From JAXMEB01 sp046348545 (GTDB taxonomy: Bacteria; Pseudomonadota; Gammaproteobacteria; Berkiellales; Berkiellaceae): a stretch of DNA of 64,000 nucleotides. The notes beneath the pieces are model-generated. The model did no database searches. It was not told where the DNA came from and saw only the letters and a list, made by a program, of their open reading frames with translations. Shown in pieces: positions 40,976 to 50,112 of the stretch (positions within the stretch are counted from its first letter, which is position 1; each line of letters opens with the position of its first letter). The stretch is from positions 124,001 to 188,000 of the forward strand of contig JAXMEB010000005.1 of the NCBI GenBank assembly GCA_046348545.1, read 5' to 3'. The translations under genes and the position numbers were made by a program.

Positions 40976-42730
40976 GTAACATCTCAATAAGTCCGGGTAA
41001 TGCGTGTAACTAAAACAAAAATTTGTTATTCTATGCAGCATGAAGTTATCCCCCCCCATACCAGGCTTGAACTCCGAATTTGCAAAACAAGATCTGCAAA
41101 TCCAGAATGACTTGCTGCGTGATTTGATTCAAAAACAAGCCGAGACAATACAACAGCAAGCAAATCAAATTGATCAATTGCATCATGTTATTCAAAAGCA
41201 AGCTGTAGAAATTGAAGAATTAAAAACAGAGATCCGACGGCTTAAAAAACTTAAGACAAAGCCAAAGATTCGACCCAGTAAGATGAACAAAGACGATGAC
41301 AATACTAATAATAGCAATGGAGGCAAACGCGCTGGTTCTGAAAAGCGCAGTAAACGAGGCGCTGTTGTTATTCATCACACAGAGGTTATTAAAGTAGAAG
41401 GTGTGCCTAAAGGTTCAAAATTTAAAGGGTACCAAGAATATCTTGTGCAAGGCTTGGAAATAGTAGTTGAAAATCGATTATTTAAACTGGAACGATGGCA
41501 ATTACCTGATGGAAGCTATCAGGTAGCGCCTCTGCCAGAGGCTATTAGAGGACATCACTTTTCGGCGACGCTTCGAGCTTATATCTTGCACCAACATCAT
41601 CATCAAGGTGTAACACAACCGCTATTATTGGCTCAATTGCGTGAGTGGGGCATTGAAGTATCAAGTGGTCAGTTAAACCGCATATTAACGGAAAACAAAG
41701 AAATATTTCATTCAGAGAAGAAAGAAATTCTCTCTACTGGATTAGCTGTGTCAGCTTATATTCAAACAGATGACACAGGTGCCCGACATGATGGAAAAAA
41801 TGGTTATTGCACGCATATAGGCAATGAACTATTTGCGTGGTTTGAAAGCACAGGAAGCAAAAGCCGGATTAATTTTTTAAATCTTCTCAAACAAGAGCAT
41901 GCAGGCTATATCATTAACGAACATGCGTTAGCTTACATGGAAAAATACAAACTTGCGCCTCAATATAGAAGAAAATTAGACAAAGGGATAAAAATGTTTG
42001 GGTCAGAGTCTGCTTGGATTGAGCACATGAGCAGCCTGGGGATTTTGAGCAAACATAATCAACGAATTGCGACAGAGGGCGCGCTCATTGGTTCACTTTT
42101 ACATCATGGGTTTCGTATGGATTTGGCTATTCTAAGCGACGATGCGGGTCAATTTAATATTTTTCAGCATGCTTTATGTTGGATACATGCGGAACGAAAA
42201 ATCAATGAGCTGATCCCTAGCAATGATATTCAGTCGCAAGCAGTTCAAGGTGCGAGAGAAAGGTTTTGGGCTATTTATAAAGACTTAAAAGTGTACAAGC
42301 AAAGCCCAACAGCAGAGGCAAAAAAACAAATTGAGCAACAATTTGATGCATTCGTTCAGAAGAAGACGGATTATACCACGCTCAATTTAGTCTTAAAACG
42401 AATGAAGCTTAATAGGAAAGAGCTATTATTGGTGCTTGAGCATCCGAAAATACCGCTGCATAACAACTTAAGTGAGAATGATATCAGGGAGTATGTGAAA
42501 AAACGCAAAATAAGCGGAAGCACTCGCAGCGATGAAGGACGCAGATGCCGAGATACATTCACAAGCTTGAAGAAAACATGTAAAAAACTCGGTCTAGGAT
42601 TTTGGGATTATTTAACAGATAGGTTATCTAGACAAAATATCATTCCTCCTCTAGGTATTTTAATAGCGCAGAAAGCGGCAATTCCTACCTAGTAAGTTGG
42701 TGTAATTACCCGGACTTATTGAGATGTTAC
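40976..42730 (+). mobile_element. IS66-family insertion sequence
   Basis: A 1755-bp element with perfect 26-bp terminal inverted repeats (40976-41001 and 42705-42730, beginning GTAACATCTC). No target duplication is evident on inspection of the flanks. It contains one transposase gene and no separate TnpA/TnpB helper genes, as in the ISBst12-like subgroup. Confidence 0.9.
41040..42692 (+). CDS. IS66-family transposase
   Basis: A 550-residue protein. N-terminal coiled coil (about 20-75, Q/E-rich heptads), then a basic linker, and the DDE core: YIQTDDTGARHDGKNGY, LAILSDDAGQFNIFQHALCWIHAERK and NNLSENDIREYVKKRKISGSTRS. Full length, single ORF between intact inverted repeats. Confidence 0.9.
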   Translation: MKLSPPIPGLNSEFAKQDLQIQNDLLRDLIQKQAETIQQQANQIDQLHHVIQKQAVEIEELKTEIRRLKKLKTKPKIRPSKMNKDDDNTNNSNGGKRAGSEKRSKRGAVVIHHTEVIKVEGVPKGSKFKGYQEYLVQGLEIVVENRLFKLERWQLPDGSYQVAPLPEAIRGHHFSATLRAYILHQHHHQGVTQPLLLAQLREWGIEVSSGQLNRILTENKEIFHSEKKEILSTGLAVSAYIQTDDTGARHDGKNGYCTHIGNELFAWFESTGSKSRINFLNLLKQEHAGYIINEHALAYMEKYKLAPQYRRKLDKGIKMFGSESAWIEHMSSLGILSKHNQRIATEGALIGSLLHHGFRMDLAILSDDAGQFNIFQHALCWIHAERKINELIPSNDIQSQAVQGARERFWAIYKDLKVYKQSPTAEAKKQIEQQFDAFVQKKTDYTTLNLVLKRMKLNRKELLLVLEHPKIPLHNNLSENDIREYVKKRKISGSTRSDEGRRCRDTFTSLKKTCKKLGLGFWDYLTDRLSRQNIIPPLGILIAQKAAIPT

Positions 42731-42935
42731 CATCTCCGACCCAGGCTCCAAATCTGGAAGCCCACTGGAAGCCCAGACAAAACAGCCGAACACCGCCCTA
42801 TCAAAGCACAAAACCTTAAACTCCCGGATAGTTAATGCGGCATTGCCGCAATGCAGCGAGCACAAGATAAAGTTGTTCAACTTATTTTGTGGGGAGCGGG
42901 CATCAAAGTCGGTTTTCAGACTTCATCGAATAAGC

Positions 42936-43181
42936 CTAGGCATGAACTTCAATTGGAATATTGATTCGGATTACTTTGCCAACAATCAATCGATCACAAC
43001 AAGCTTCAAGCGCTGCAATAGCATCCTGGAAAAAGACAACTTGGAATTCACCTTTTGAAGAGATCAGCCAATATCCCTTCCCTGAAGAACGATCTTCACA
43101 ATCAACTAAGCAATCTATGAAACAACGATCGCTCTGTGACAAAACCGATTCAAACCAATACAGCGAACTTGAATATTTCAT
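42936..43181 (-). CDS. Small uncharacterised protein, paralogous to 16979-17212
   Basis: An 81-residue protein matching the pattern of the 77-residue protein at 16979-17212: YWFESVLSQ...IDCLVDCEDRSSGKGYWLISSKG. The C-terminus differs (LEACCDRLIVGKVIRINI, with CC). It is divergent from the response regulator gene, about 170 bp away. No function known; co-location with regulators in both cases is suggestive. Confidence 0.55.
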   Translation of the reverse strand: MKYSSSLYWFESVLSQSDRCFIDCLVDCEDRSSGKGYWLISSKGEFQVVFFQDAIAALEACCDRLIVGKVIRINIPIEVHA

Positions 43182-43262
43182 GAAGAGAATCCCTTACATC
43201 TAAATCAACCATCCTGGCGATAAAAAGTATATTTATACCTTCATGCAATTACAATATGCTAA

Positions 43263-43290
43263 TTGTTTTAAAATTTTCAGATGGTATCAT
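43263..43290 (+). promoter_or_regulatory. Conserved sigma70-like promoter upstream of the response regulator
   Basis: TTGTTT (43263-43268), a 16-bp spacer and TATCAT (43285-43290). The same two hexamers with the same spacing recur at 55434-55461 upstream of the paralogous regulator, while neighbouring bases vary. Conservation across the duplication supports function. Confidence 0.55.
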
Positions 43291-43349
43291 GATCAGGTTA
43301 TCTAAACATGGAATGTAATACGCCTATCTTAATTCACGGAGGACTACAC

Positions 43350-44063
43350 GTGATAGCTGATGCTAAAGCAAAAATTCTAATTCTCGATGATGATCCGGTG
43401 TTTCTAGACGTCACCGCACGCTATATCAATCAACGTTTTAACGATTCGGCCATTATTTCTAAATTCTCAAACTCAAGTAGTTTGATTGAACACATTCAAA
43501 ACCACTGTTATCTCCCTGAGTCTCCCCAAGATCTTATTCGTTCTTTTTATGATAATGAGATTACACCCGATCGAGTCGCTCAGACACTTCAGGAATTGTC
43601 TGAGCTACCAGCTATATTGATTATCGACTACACGCTTACAAATGAAAAATTGAGCGGCATTGATGTGGTAACGAAAATCCGTGAGTATTATCCCTGCTTA
43701 TTTGTCGTTCTACTCACTGGCCATGTTGATATGCATGATGCTCTTTCCTTACACAACAATGAAGTCATCGATCTCTTTATTACAAAAGAAAATGTCAACG
43801 CTCTCGATGATTTATGCGATTATCTTCATAAAAAGCTAAATAACTTCAAAAAAGAATCACATTTTGAAACCGATGAAGCTTTTAAGTCTCTAGAAGTGCT
43901 TGACAGCAAGCACTATCTTCAAAGTCGCGAGTCATTGCTCAACAATCTCCCCTATAAAGCTTACCTAACGCTCTGTAGTAGCGGCAAAATCGCTGTTTTA
44001 AAAGAAGCTAACCAAATTAATATTTATCAATATCAGAATGGAGTTTTTCAACTCAATGAATGA
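43350..44063 (+). CDS. Response regulator with extended REC domain, copy 1
   Basis: The start is the GTG at 43350 preceded by GGAGG; an upstream in-frame ATG at 43308 lacks such a site, and the paralogue uses the same GTG. The 237-residue protein has acidic D13-D15 (ILILDDDP), phospho-acceptor D93 (ILIIDYTLTNEKLSGID), T123 and K146 (LFITKEN). D93 lies about 40 residues later than usual because of an insertion (about 50-88). The C-terminal ~80 residues lack a recognised DNA-binding domain. The 3' end overlaps the next gene by 8 nt. Confidence 0.75.
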   Translation: MIADAKAKILILDDDPVFLDVTARYINQRFNDSAIISKFSNSSSLIEHIQNHCYLPESPQDLIRSFYDNEITPDRVAQTLQELSELPAILIIDYTLTNEKLSGIDVVTKIREYYPCLFVVLLTGHVDMHDALSLHNNEVIDLFITKENVNALDDLCDYLHKKLNNFKKESHFETDEAFKSLEVLDSKHYLQSRESLLNNLPYKAYLTLCSSGKIAVLKEANQINIYQYQNGVFQLNE

Positions 44064-44727
44064 TCTATCTGAGATTATAAAAGAGCTTTTAAGGCTGTCG
44101 CCTTCTAGACGTTTGAAGTTTCTTCGCCAAAAAATAATCAAGAAAAATCAAACTCTGTTTTGCCAAGATGGCATCATTCGTCAAGGGACTTTAAAATCGA
44201 TTGAATCTGAAAAATTAAAGATCAGCCCACGTATAGCTGAAAAATTAGCTCATAAAATGGCTCTAGAGGGTATTACATGTAGCCCGTCTCTTTTTTTGGA
44301 TCCAGATGATCAGTGCAACATTCAGATTAGTTTCGAGAATACTCGAATCATAGGGCCCTCCCTCAGCAGTCTGGAGGAAATTCGTTTAAAACTAAGTACA
44401 CTCACCCCGCTGCACATAGACGAAAATCTCTGCCCTGAGCTATGCCCAAATGGCGCCACTGCATTAGGAAAGCTGATTACAGCTGACGAACTCATCAATC
44501 TCAACCACACACTATGTCTCGTCCGAGGCAGTAAAATTTTTATAGCCTTTTTAACTTATGATAACCATCAAATCATCTCGAAGTTTAATAGCAAAACTGA
44601 GTTTCACTCTATTAACATTATTAATTTCTGCGAGTTGTACGCTATCGACATTTTGTACTTCAAGGAACCTGAACATGGAAAACACAATCTCTCAAGAAAA
44701 AATACTCGGCACCTGGAAACTGCTTGA
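44056..44727 (+). CDS. Partner protein of the response regulator, unknown
   Basis: The start at 44056 (MNDLSEIIKELLRLSPSRRLKFLRQKII) overlaps the regulator stop by 8 nt. The N-terminal ~70 residues look helical and XRE-like (LKSIESEKLKISPRIAEKLAHKMALEG), and the rest reads as a small beta-rich domain (LNHTLCLVRGSKIFIAFLTYDNHQIISKF). It may be a DNA-binding output for the regulator. The last 170 nt overlap the lipoprotein gene in another frame. In the second copy of the locus this gene is cut to nine codons. Confidence 0.5.
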   Translation: MNDLSEIIKELLRLSPSRRLKFLRQKIIKKNQTLFCQDGIIRQGTLKSIESEKLKISPRIAEKLAHKMALEGITCSPSLFLDPDDQCNIQISFENTRIIGPSLSSLEEIRLKLSTLTPLHIDENLCPELCPNGATALGKLITADELINLNHTLCLVRGSKIFIAFLTYDNHQIISKFNSKTEFHSINIINFCELYAIDILYFKEPEHGKHNLSRKNTRHLETA

Positions 44728-45067
44728 TTTTAAAATCACTAAGCCAGATGGTAGTACCAATAATTGGGGACCCAACTCTAATGGCGTGCTTATTTATGAT
44801 CAATCAGGCTATATGTCTACGTCCATTAATTCAGGCTCAGATGTCGCAATAGCTGAATTAGATTTGGAAAAGCATATTTTATTCTATTCAAGAGAATATA
44901 AAGTAACGGGACCAAATGAAATAAATCATTTTGTCACAAACGCTTCGAATCCAAGTCGAATCAACAAAAATATGATTCGGAGCGCTAAATTTAATGACAA
45001 GGAGGAATTAGAATTGACAGCCAAAGGCGAATATGGACATGCTTACCTTCGTTGGAAAAAAGCTTAG
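44558..45067 (+). CDS. Lipocalin-like lipoprotein
   Basis: A 169-residue protein with a lipoprotein signal (hydrophobic FTLLTLLISASC, lipobox Cys27). The mature part matches the Lipocalin_5 pattern: ILGTWKLLDFKITKPDGS...GVLIYDQSGYMSTSI...KYTVTGPNEINH-like. An internal ATG at 44675 would give a signal-less form and shorten the overlap with the preceding gene. Function of this lipocalin-like family is unknown; it probably sits in an envelope membrane. Confidence 0.65.
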   Translation: MITIKSSRSLIAKLSFTLLTLLISASCTLSTFCTSRNLNMENTISQEKILGTWKLLDFKITKPDGSTNNWGPNSNGVLIYDQSGYMSTSINSGSDVAIAELDLEKHILFYSREYKVTGPNEINHFVTNASNPSRINKNMIRSAKFNDKEELELTAKGEYGHAYLRWKKA

Positions 45068-45302
45068 CTGGCTATTGGCTTGCTTTACATTAGTTTTCAA
45101 TTCTGTTTCCTATGGCAAAGATATTGAGCTCGTGAATGTAAAATTAGCTGTGATGGAAAGTTTGTCACCCGCTGAACCGAGTTCATCGGATCGCTACAAG
45201 TGATTTTTGGAATCTGCTGTTTATTTTGCACTTGGCGAAAACGAGAATAAACTCAAAGCTTGTGGCTATAAAATATCGACTGAATTCAGTTATTTTGAGA
45301 CT
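45033..45302 (+). pseudogene. Truncated periplasmic substrate-binding protein fragment
   Basis: The frame from ATG 45033 encodes a signal peptide (WLLACFTLVFNSVSYG), then KDIELVNVKLAVMESLSPAEPSSSDRYK, an in-frame TGA at 45201-45203, and continues FLESAVYFALGENENKLKACGYKIS. This resembles the N-terminus of branched-chain-type ABC binding proteins. It ends where phage gpW-remnant DNA begins, so the 3' part was lost there. Confidence 0.5.
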
Positions 45303-45437
45303 TTAGCCGTCGCTTGAGCTTAAGGTAACCATCTGGCTACCCACAGCAGAGCTTCGGCTAAAAGATACAACTTTTTCGCCCAAAGCGAGCTGCATCAGCG
45401 CTTTTTCAACGTTTTGAAGGTCTTGAACGGTGTACAT
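45303..45437 (-). pseudogene. gpW head-joining gene remnant
   Basis: Encodes MYTVQDLQNVEKALMQLALG and the VVSFSRSSAVGSQMVT core of gpW, nearly identical to residues 1-39 of the intact gene at 899-1123, then diverges. It is the 5' half of a gpW from another lambdoid prophage. A TerL remnant lies 825 bp upstream on the same strand with a GNAT gene between them. Confidence 0.85.
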
Positions 45438-45509
45438 GTATCTTTGGGCTGAAAACTTGCTAAAAAAAACGTCCTGCTTTATTATATTCAAATCGAAGCA
45501 AACGCATAT

Positions 45510-46214
45510 GTGAGTTTCATGACTTTATTTTGGGCCTTTCAAAACAAAACTAATCTGGATATATCTGTTGAGTGGAATCCACTTTTAAACGAAAGGACTA
45601 AGAAAAAAATAATATTTATACATGTAGAATCTTTCCTGGATGCGTACAAGCATTTGACTGAAAAACAACTTGGCTTAGCCGAAGGTTTAACTAAAAAATC
45701 TTGGCTCACTAATATGATTAAAGACGAATTAGCTGAACTTAAAGAAGGGTCAATACCTTACGCTGGAGTGTACATCAATGATGAGATAGTAGGCTTTGTT
45801 TCATGTGATCCCGCCAAACCTCGTTACAATCTCAATGAAACAATAAAAAACGACACTTTCAAACATGATGTTTACATTCGTTTATTGGCAGTAAAACCAA
45901 GTAAATATTTATTTCCTCACTATGACTCTAGCATAAAAATTACACATCCAGATGCCATTCAAGAAAAGGTAGCTGATGCCAGATTGCCAGAAAATATTCG
46001 CACGGGCCTTGGCAGACATTTAATGGAAAGCGTTGAGAAAAAGTTTGACAATTGCAACGCACTTACTTTAGATACTCGTCTTATTAATACCGGCGGCCGT
46101 AAATTTTATGAAAGCATTGGGTTTAAATTTGAGAATTCGAAAACTTATTCTGATGTAAATCCAACGCATTATGTCGGATATGAAAAAGAAACATCACATA
46201 AATTCAAAATATAA
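45510..46214 (+). CDS. GNAT N-acetyltransferase (prophage head-module insertion)
   Basis: A 234-residue GNAT, starting at GTG 45510 or ATG 45519. Motif A region RTGLGRHLMESVEKKFDN and motif B TGGRKFYESIGFKFEN are visible; the N-terminal AYKHLTEKQLGLAEGLTKKSWLTNMIKDELAELKEGSIPYAGVYINDEIVGFV is less common. It lies on the strand opposite to the flanking gpW and TerL remnants, between genes that overlap in an intact phage. A strong hairpin terminator follows. Confidence 0.78.
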   Translation: MSFMTLFWAFQNKTNLDISVEWNPLLNERTKKKIIFIHVESFLDAYKHLTEKQLGLAEGLTKKSWLTNMIKDELAELKEGSIPYAGVYINDEIVGFVSCDPAKPRYNLNETIKNDTFKHDVYIRLLAVKPSKYLFPHYDSSIKITHPDAIQEKVADARLPENIRTGLGRHLMESVEKKFDNCNALTLDTRLINTGGRKFYESIGFKFENSKTYSDVNPTHYVGYEKETSHKFKI

Positions 46215-46249
46215 AATTAGCTACGCTTATTCGTTAGCGAGCTAATTTT
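46213..46249 (+). terminator. Rho-independent terminator of the GNAT gene
   Basis: AAAATTAGCT pairs with AGCTAATTTT (46213-46222 and 46240-46249), extended inward by CGCT/AGCG after one bulged A, loop about 8 nt, ending in TTTT. It begins at the GNAT stop codon. Confidence 0.8.
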
Positions 46250-46261
46250 CTCGCCGCTTTA

Positions 46262-46376
46262 TCTTAGTGGCCTCATGCTCGGATTTACAACATACAGCGC
46301 TGTAAGCGCATATACTCTACAATCTAAGGCTTCATTGCGCTCCCCTGAGGGCTTTATGTAGGTATGATAGGGGCCA
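46262..46376 (-). pseudogene. Terminase large subunit (TerL) C-terminal remnant
   Basis: Reads YHTYIKPSGERNEALDC then RVYALTALYVVNPSMRPL, matching the C-terminal ~35 residues of the gpA-like protein at 1092-2843. The upstream part has been removed at the left end of the IS4-family element. It belongs with the gpW remnant at 45303. Confidence 0.85.
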
Positions 46377-47901
46377 ATGGCACTAAGATAAGAATAACAG
46401 TTTTCATGCAGCTTCTTGATTAGCAATGATTTTGTAATGACTTCTTGGATTTTGAAGTCTCTTTTGACGTTTTGGTCGCCGTTTTATTGCTCTTGGCTCA
46501 TATCGACCGGGTCTATTGCCAACTTTTTTATGTGCGATAGATTTTAATAAAAGGTCATATGTCTTCGAATCTTGCACTTTTAGAATGCCTTGTTGTCGAA
46601 AAGCCTCAACCGCTCGTAAAGCAGTTTTAAAGCTCAATTGTCTTGGAGTCTTAGAATGTTTTATTGCAGCATGCACCATTATTTGACGAACTAGATTGTA
46701 GGCCAATAAACGTGACCCTATTTCTTTTTCAATCATGCCTGGTGTTTTTGATCTTATAATGTCCATTTTCATTACCGACTTAATTGACCGCATATCCAAC
46801 TCCACAAACCAGCGAAAAACATATATTTCAGATAAATCTTTGCTCGTTACTTCCTTTAAATTTAAAAATGATGTCACTAAAATACGCTTTTTTGTGTTAA
46901 AGCCAGCTCTTTTATTGACAACTCCCACTTCTCTTATTGGAATAGATGATGGATAGCTGTCATACGTTTCCGGAGCCATCCATGCTGGTCTAGATGGCCT
47001 TCGCCATGAAACGATGTGATCTTTCTTGCCAAGTTTTTGACCCGCTCTAAAGTCATAGTTGCGTGCAGCATGTGCTGGGAAAACGAAATCCACACCACGA
47101 TTAATCAGGTCACAAACAAGAAAAAAAGAGGGGTAGTATGCGTCGCCTAAAACTATATCGCCAGGACTAAATCCATCTATAATTTGCCGTAATAAAGCGT
47201 GCTCACCCGTTTCTTTTCCAGAAAAAGCATCCATCGCGAACTTTAAGACAACGCCGGTAATAAAACAAATAATGACTACAAAGCGCGCCAACGGGAAACC
47301 AATGCCTTTTTTTTGAGATTTCGGTTGTGGATATTTTTCTTGATTTTTCTTTGTGTCTGGCATGGACAGCGTGCTCCCATCAACCAATTTAGTAAAACGT
47401 CCCCGCCACTTCCATTGAGGCAATATTTCAGATACTGCGCTGATTGCGGTCTGCTCTGCTAAAGTCGATAAAGTGTGGGCAGGCAACCGCGAACGTGCTT
47501 GGCTCTAAGCTGACGTATTGGCTGATGGGGGTTCTTCGTTGGCCGCCGTCTTGCTCGCTATGTGCCCAAGCACCGATGCTTGTAGCGATTGATCATCATC
47601 TAAAGCCTGTGATAACAGGCACGCGATAGTGATATCGGGTGGGTAATCCCGATTGCGATATTCTATATCCTTAAGAGCATCAAAAATCATTTTATCCGAG
47701 ATTAATTCCTTGAGTGGCAATCCCGGTTTCGTTTGCAATGCTTTAATGATGGACTTTGGGGTGCTGCCTGTGGTATCAAGAACTGTCATGTGCGCTTCTT
47801 ATTAGTGTTGTTTTGGCGTTTAGAAACCTAAGCATACACTCTTTGGAAGCGCGCATCACCTCTTTGATTTAAAACAACTTTTTCTTATCTTAGTGCCATT
47901 G
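46375..47901 (-). mobile_element. IS4-family insertion sequence (inactive)
   Basis: About 1.5 kb bounded by perfect 20-bp inverted repeats at 46375-46394 and 47882-47901 containing CACTAAGATAAGAA. Its left flank is TerL remnant DNA and its right flank is an IS630-family gene, with no matching target duplication. This pattern suggests deletion or recombination next to the IS. Confidence 0.85.
46404..47789 (-). pseudogene. IS4-family transposase with an amber stop
   Basis: The 462-codon frame runs without shift from 47789 to 46404 but has an in-frame TAG at 47507-47505 (ANTSA*SQARSRLPAHTL), a likely former tyrosine codon. DDE features are present downstream: TKLVDGSTLSMPD, DIVLGDAYYPSF and FVELDMRSIKSVMKMD. 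A single nonsense change inactivates the otherwise complete gene. Confidence 0.88.
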
Positions 47902-48448
47902 ACCCATAACTCAATTTCGTTGCTTGGGTAGGATGAACAGAATCCATAAATAATATCGTTTCTTCAGGGCTGATTCGATTCTTTAAACGATGATATTTTT
48001 TTACAAAATCATCTTGTTGTTCCTTGTCTGATTTGTATGGATGGCCTTTAGCCTTTTTATAACTAAATCCATTACGATGAAGCCATTTATTCATACCAGG
48101 TATGCTGTAAACGACACCATAGCTTCTCAAAACATGCTCTATAATCTCATGCACACGGTGATACGTGCGATTTTCAAGATGTGACCTTAGCTCAGCTGAT
48201 TGCACTTCGTTTAAAGCACTTTCTGAACCACCATTTTCGGGTTTCAACTTACCAAAACCATAATCATTAAGGTGACGAGTAACTGATGCTTCATGGATAC
48301 GTAGGGCTTGAGATATCATCTCGACTGATCAACCCTCTGAACGTAATAAAACCGCTTTGATGCGGTCACGCTCTTTTCCATCTTTGCAAATCTTGTGACG
48401 GCGCTCTAAAGTGGCTTTTTCTTTTTGGGTCAGTGTAAATTTATTCAT
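47902..48448 (-). pseudogene. IS630-family transposase, truncated and nonsense-mutated
   Basis: Starts MNKFTLTQKEKATLERRHKI at 48448, meets an in-frame TGA after ...VLLRSEG, and continues SVEMISQALRIHEASVTRHLND (HTH) to ETILFMDSVHPTQATKLSYG, the start of the DDE domain. The IS4-family element cuts it there, and the C-terminal half is absent from the other side of that element. Confidence 0.82.
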
Positions 48449-48530
48449 CACACCAAGTCTGATCCCATTTATATAAAATTGCAAGCATCTTCATTGATCA
48501 CGGGTATATATATTAGCTAATAAGAGAAAT

Positions 48531-48732
48531 GGAACGTTATATACGGGTGTAACAAGTGACCTTATTAAACGTACTTATCAGCATAAATTAAATCTTGTCG
48601 AGGGATTCAGTAAAAAATATGGAACCCATAACAAGAGAAAAGCAGATTAAAAAATGGCGCAGACAATGGAAACTTGACCTGATAGAGGGCTTAAATCCTC
48701 ATTGGGATGATTTATATAATAGCCTATTTTAA
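48531..48732 (+). pseudogene. GIY-YIG endonuclease remnant
   Basis: Two frames of the small UvrC-like GIY-YIG family are visible: GTLYTGVTSDLIKRTYQHK followed by LNLVEGFSKKYG, then, in another frame, ITREKQIKKWRRQWKLDLIEG and LNPHWDDLYNSLF with a stop at 48732. The N-terminal GIY motif and a central piece (between KKYG and ITREKQ) are missing, so this is a decayed gene. Confidence 0.75.
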
Positions 48733-48734
48733 CC

Positions 48735-48791
48735 TGGATTCCCGCTTTCGCCGTGCCTACGCTAAAGCTTCGGCAGACTCGCGGGAATGAC
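48735..48791. repeat. Extragenic palindromic repeat
   Basis: ATTCCCGC (48738-48745) and GCGGGAAT (48781-48788) bracket 35 bp containing a second inner palindrome (CTTTCGCCGTGCC... and ...CTAAAGCTTCGG). It follows the nuclease remnant stop. The TGGATTCCCGC...GCGGGAATGACG form is a common extragenic repeat type in gammaproteobacteria. Confidence 0.6.
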
Positions 48792-50112
48792 GACCTAAAT
48801 GTGATTTTAATTACACCTGGCAGCACTTGCAACTTTAGGGACACGCCCTAGTACTACAGTTGTAAATCAAGGAGGCTGCTGATAAAATTCGTATTTTTAG
48901 GATGAATCATGGTCTTATCAAGGATAGAGTCTCCTCAATTATCAGCTAGTTCAATTATGTCATCAATAGAACAAGAATTAATTGGCATACAAGATATCTT
49001 GCAAGACTGTTTTACCAGAGCAGAAACAAAGAAGTCAGCAGCGGCCTATTTTAACGGTTTAATTAGCTCGGTGGAGCGTAAAAACAGTTGGCAGCTTGCA
49101 GAGCAAGCGGGCTGTGAAAGCCCGTATGCTTTTCAATATTTACTGGGTCGCGCCACCTGGGATGTGAATTGTTTAAGAGATGCATCGTGTACGCATACGA
49201 TAAATTTCATGGGCTCACAAGAAAGCGTGTTATCAATTGATGAGACCGGTTTTTTAAAAAAAGGTGACAAATCTGTAGGTGTTGGACGTCAGTATACCGG
49301 AACAGCAGGTCGTATTGAGAATTGTCAAGTAGGTGTATTTTTATCTTATGCTACCTCTCATGGTCGTGCTTTGATTGATAGAGAACTGTATATTCCGCAA
49401 GATTGGTTTGAAGATAGAACTCGCTGTAAAGAGGCTGGCATCCCTGATTATATTGAGTTTAAAACGAAGCCGGTATTAGCTCAAGACATGTTAAGGCGAG
49501 CATTGGAAAATGATATTAAGCCGTCGTGGGTTGTGGGTGATGAAGTATATGGTTGTTATGCATTACGTGCTTTTTTGGAGAAGCATCAACAATCATATAT
49601 CCTATCTGTTGCATCAAATACCACCGTCACCATTGGATTCGAGCAGTATAGGGTAAAGCAAGTTTTGGAGCGTATTGAACCCAGTGCCTGGCAGACTCTT
49701 TCTGCTGGTAACGGTTCTAAGGGTAAACGGCATTATCAATGGGTACGGATAGTCATTAATTCCGACAGCCCTGAGGGATGGGAGCGTTGGTTACTATTGA
49801 GAAGGAACATTAAAGATCCTACAGATATCGCTTTTTACATCGCCTTTTCTCATCAACATAAATCACTACAAGAGATGGCCAAAGCTGCAGGAAGCCGCTG
49901 GACGATTGAAGAATGCTTTGAGATGGCAAAAGGCGAAGTAGGTTTAGATGAATATGAAGTGCGTAGTTGGACAGGATGGTATCGTCATATTACATTTTCA
50001 ATGTTGGCACTTTCCTTTCTTGTGAAATTACGTTGGCAATTCAATCAAAATGAACTTCAATTATTAAAAAAAAGAAAAAAGAGCCGAATGAAATTGTTTC
50101 TGAGAAGTCGCG

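Noticed and set aside
46735..46956. Plus-strand ORF inside the IS4 transposase
   Set aside because: Antisense frame within a recognisable transposase; no independent support.
45033..48448. A reassigned genetic code, suggested by in-frame TGA and TAG in several genes
   Set aside because: The stops affect only transposases and a truncated fragment; intact genes such as katG, cusA and tag use normal stops. Decay explains it.
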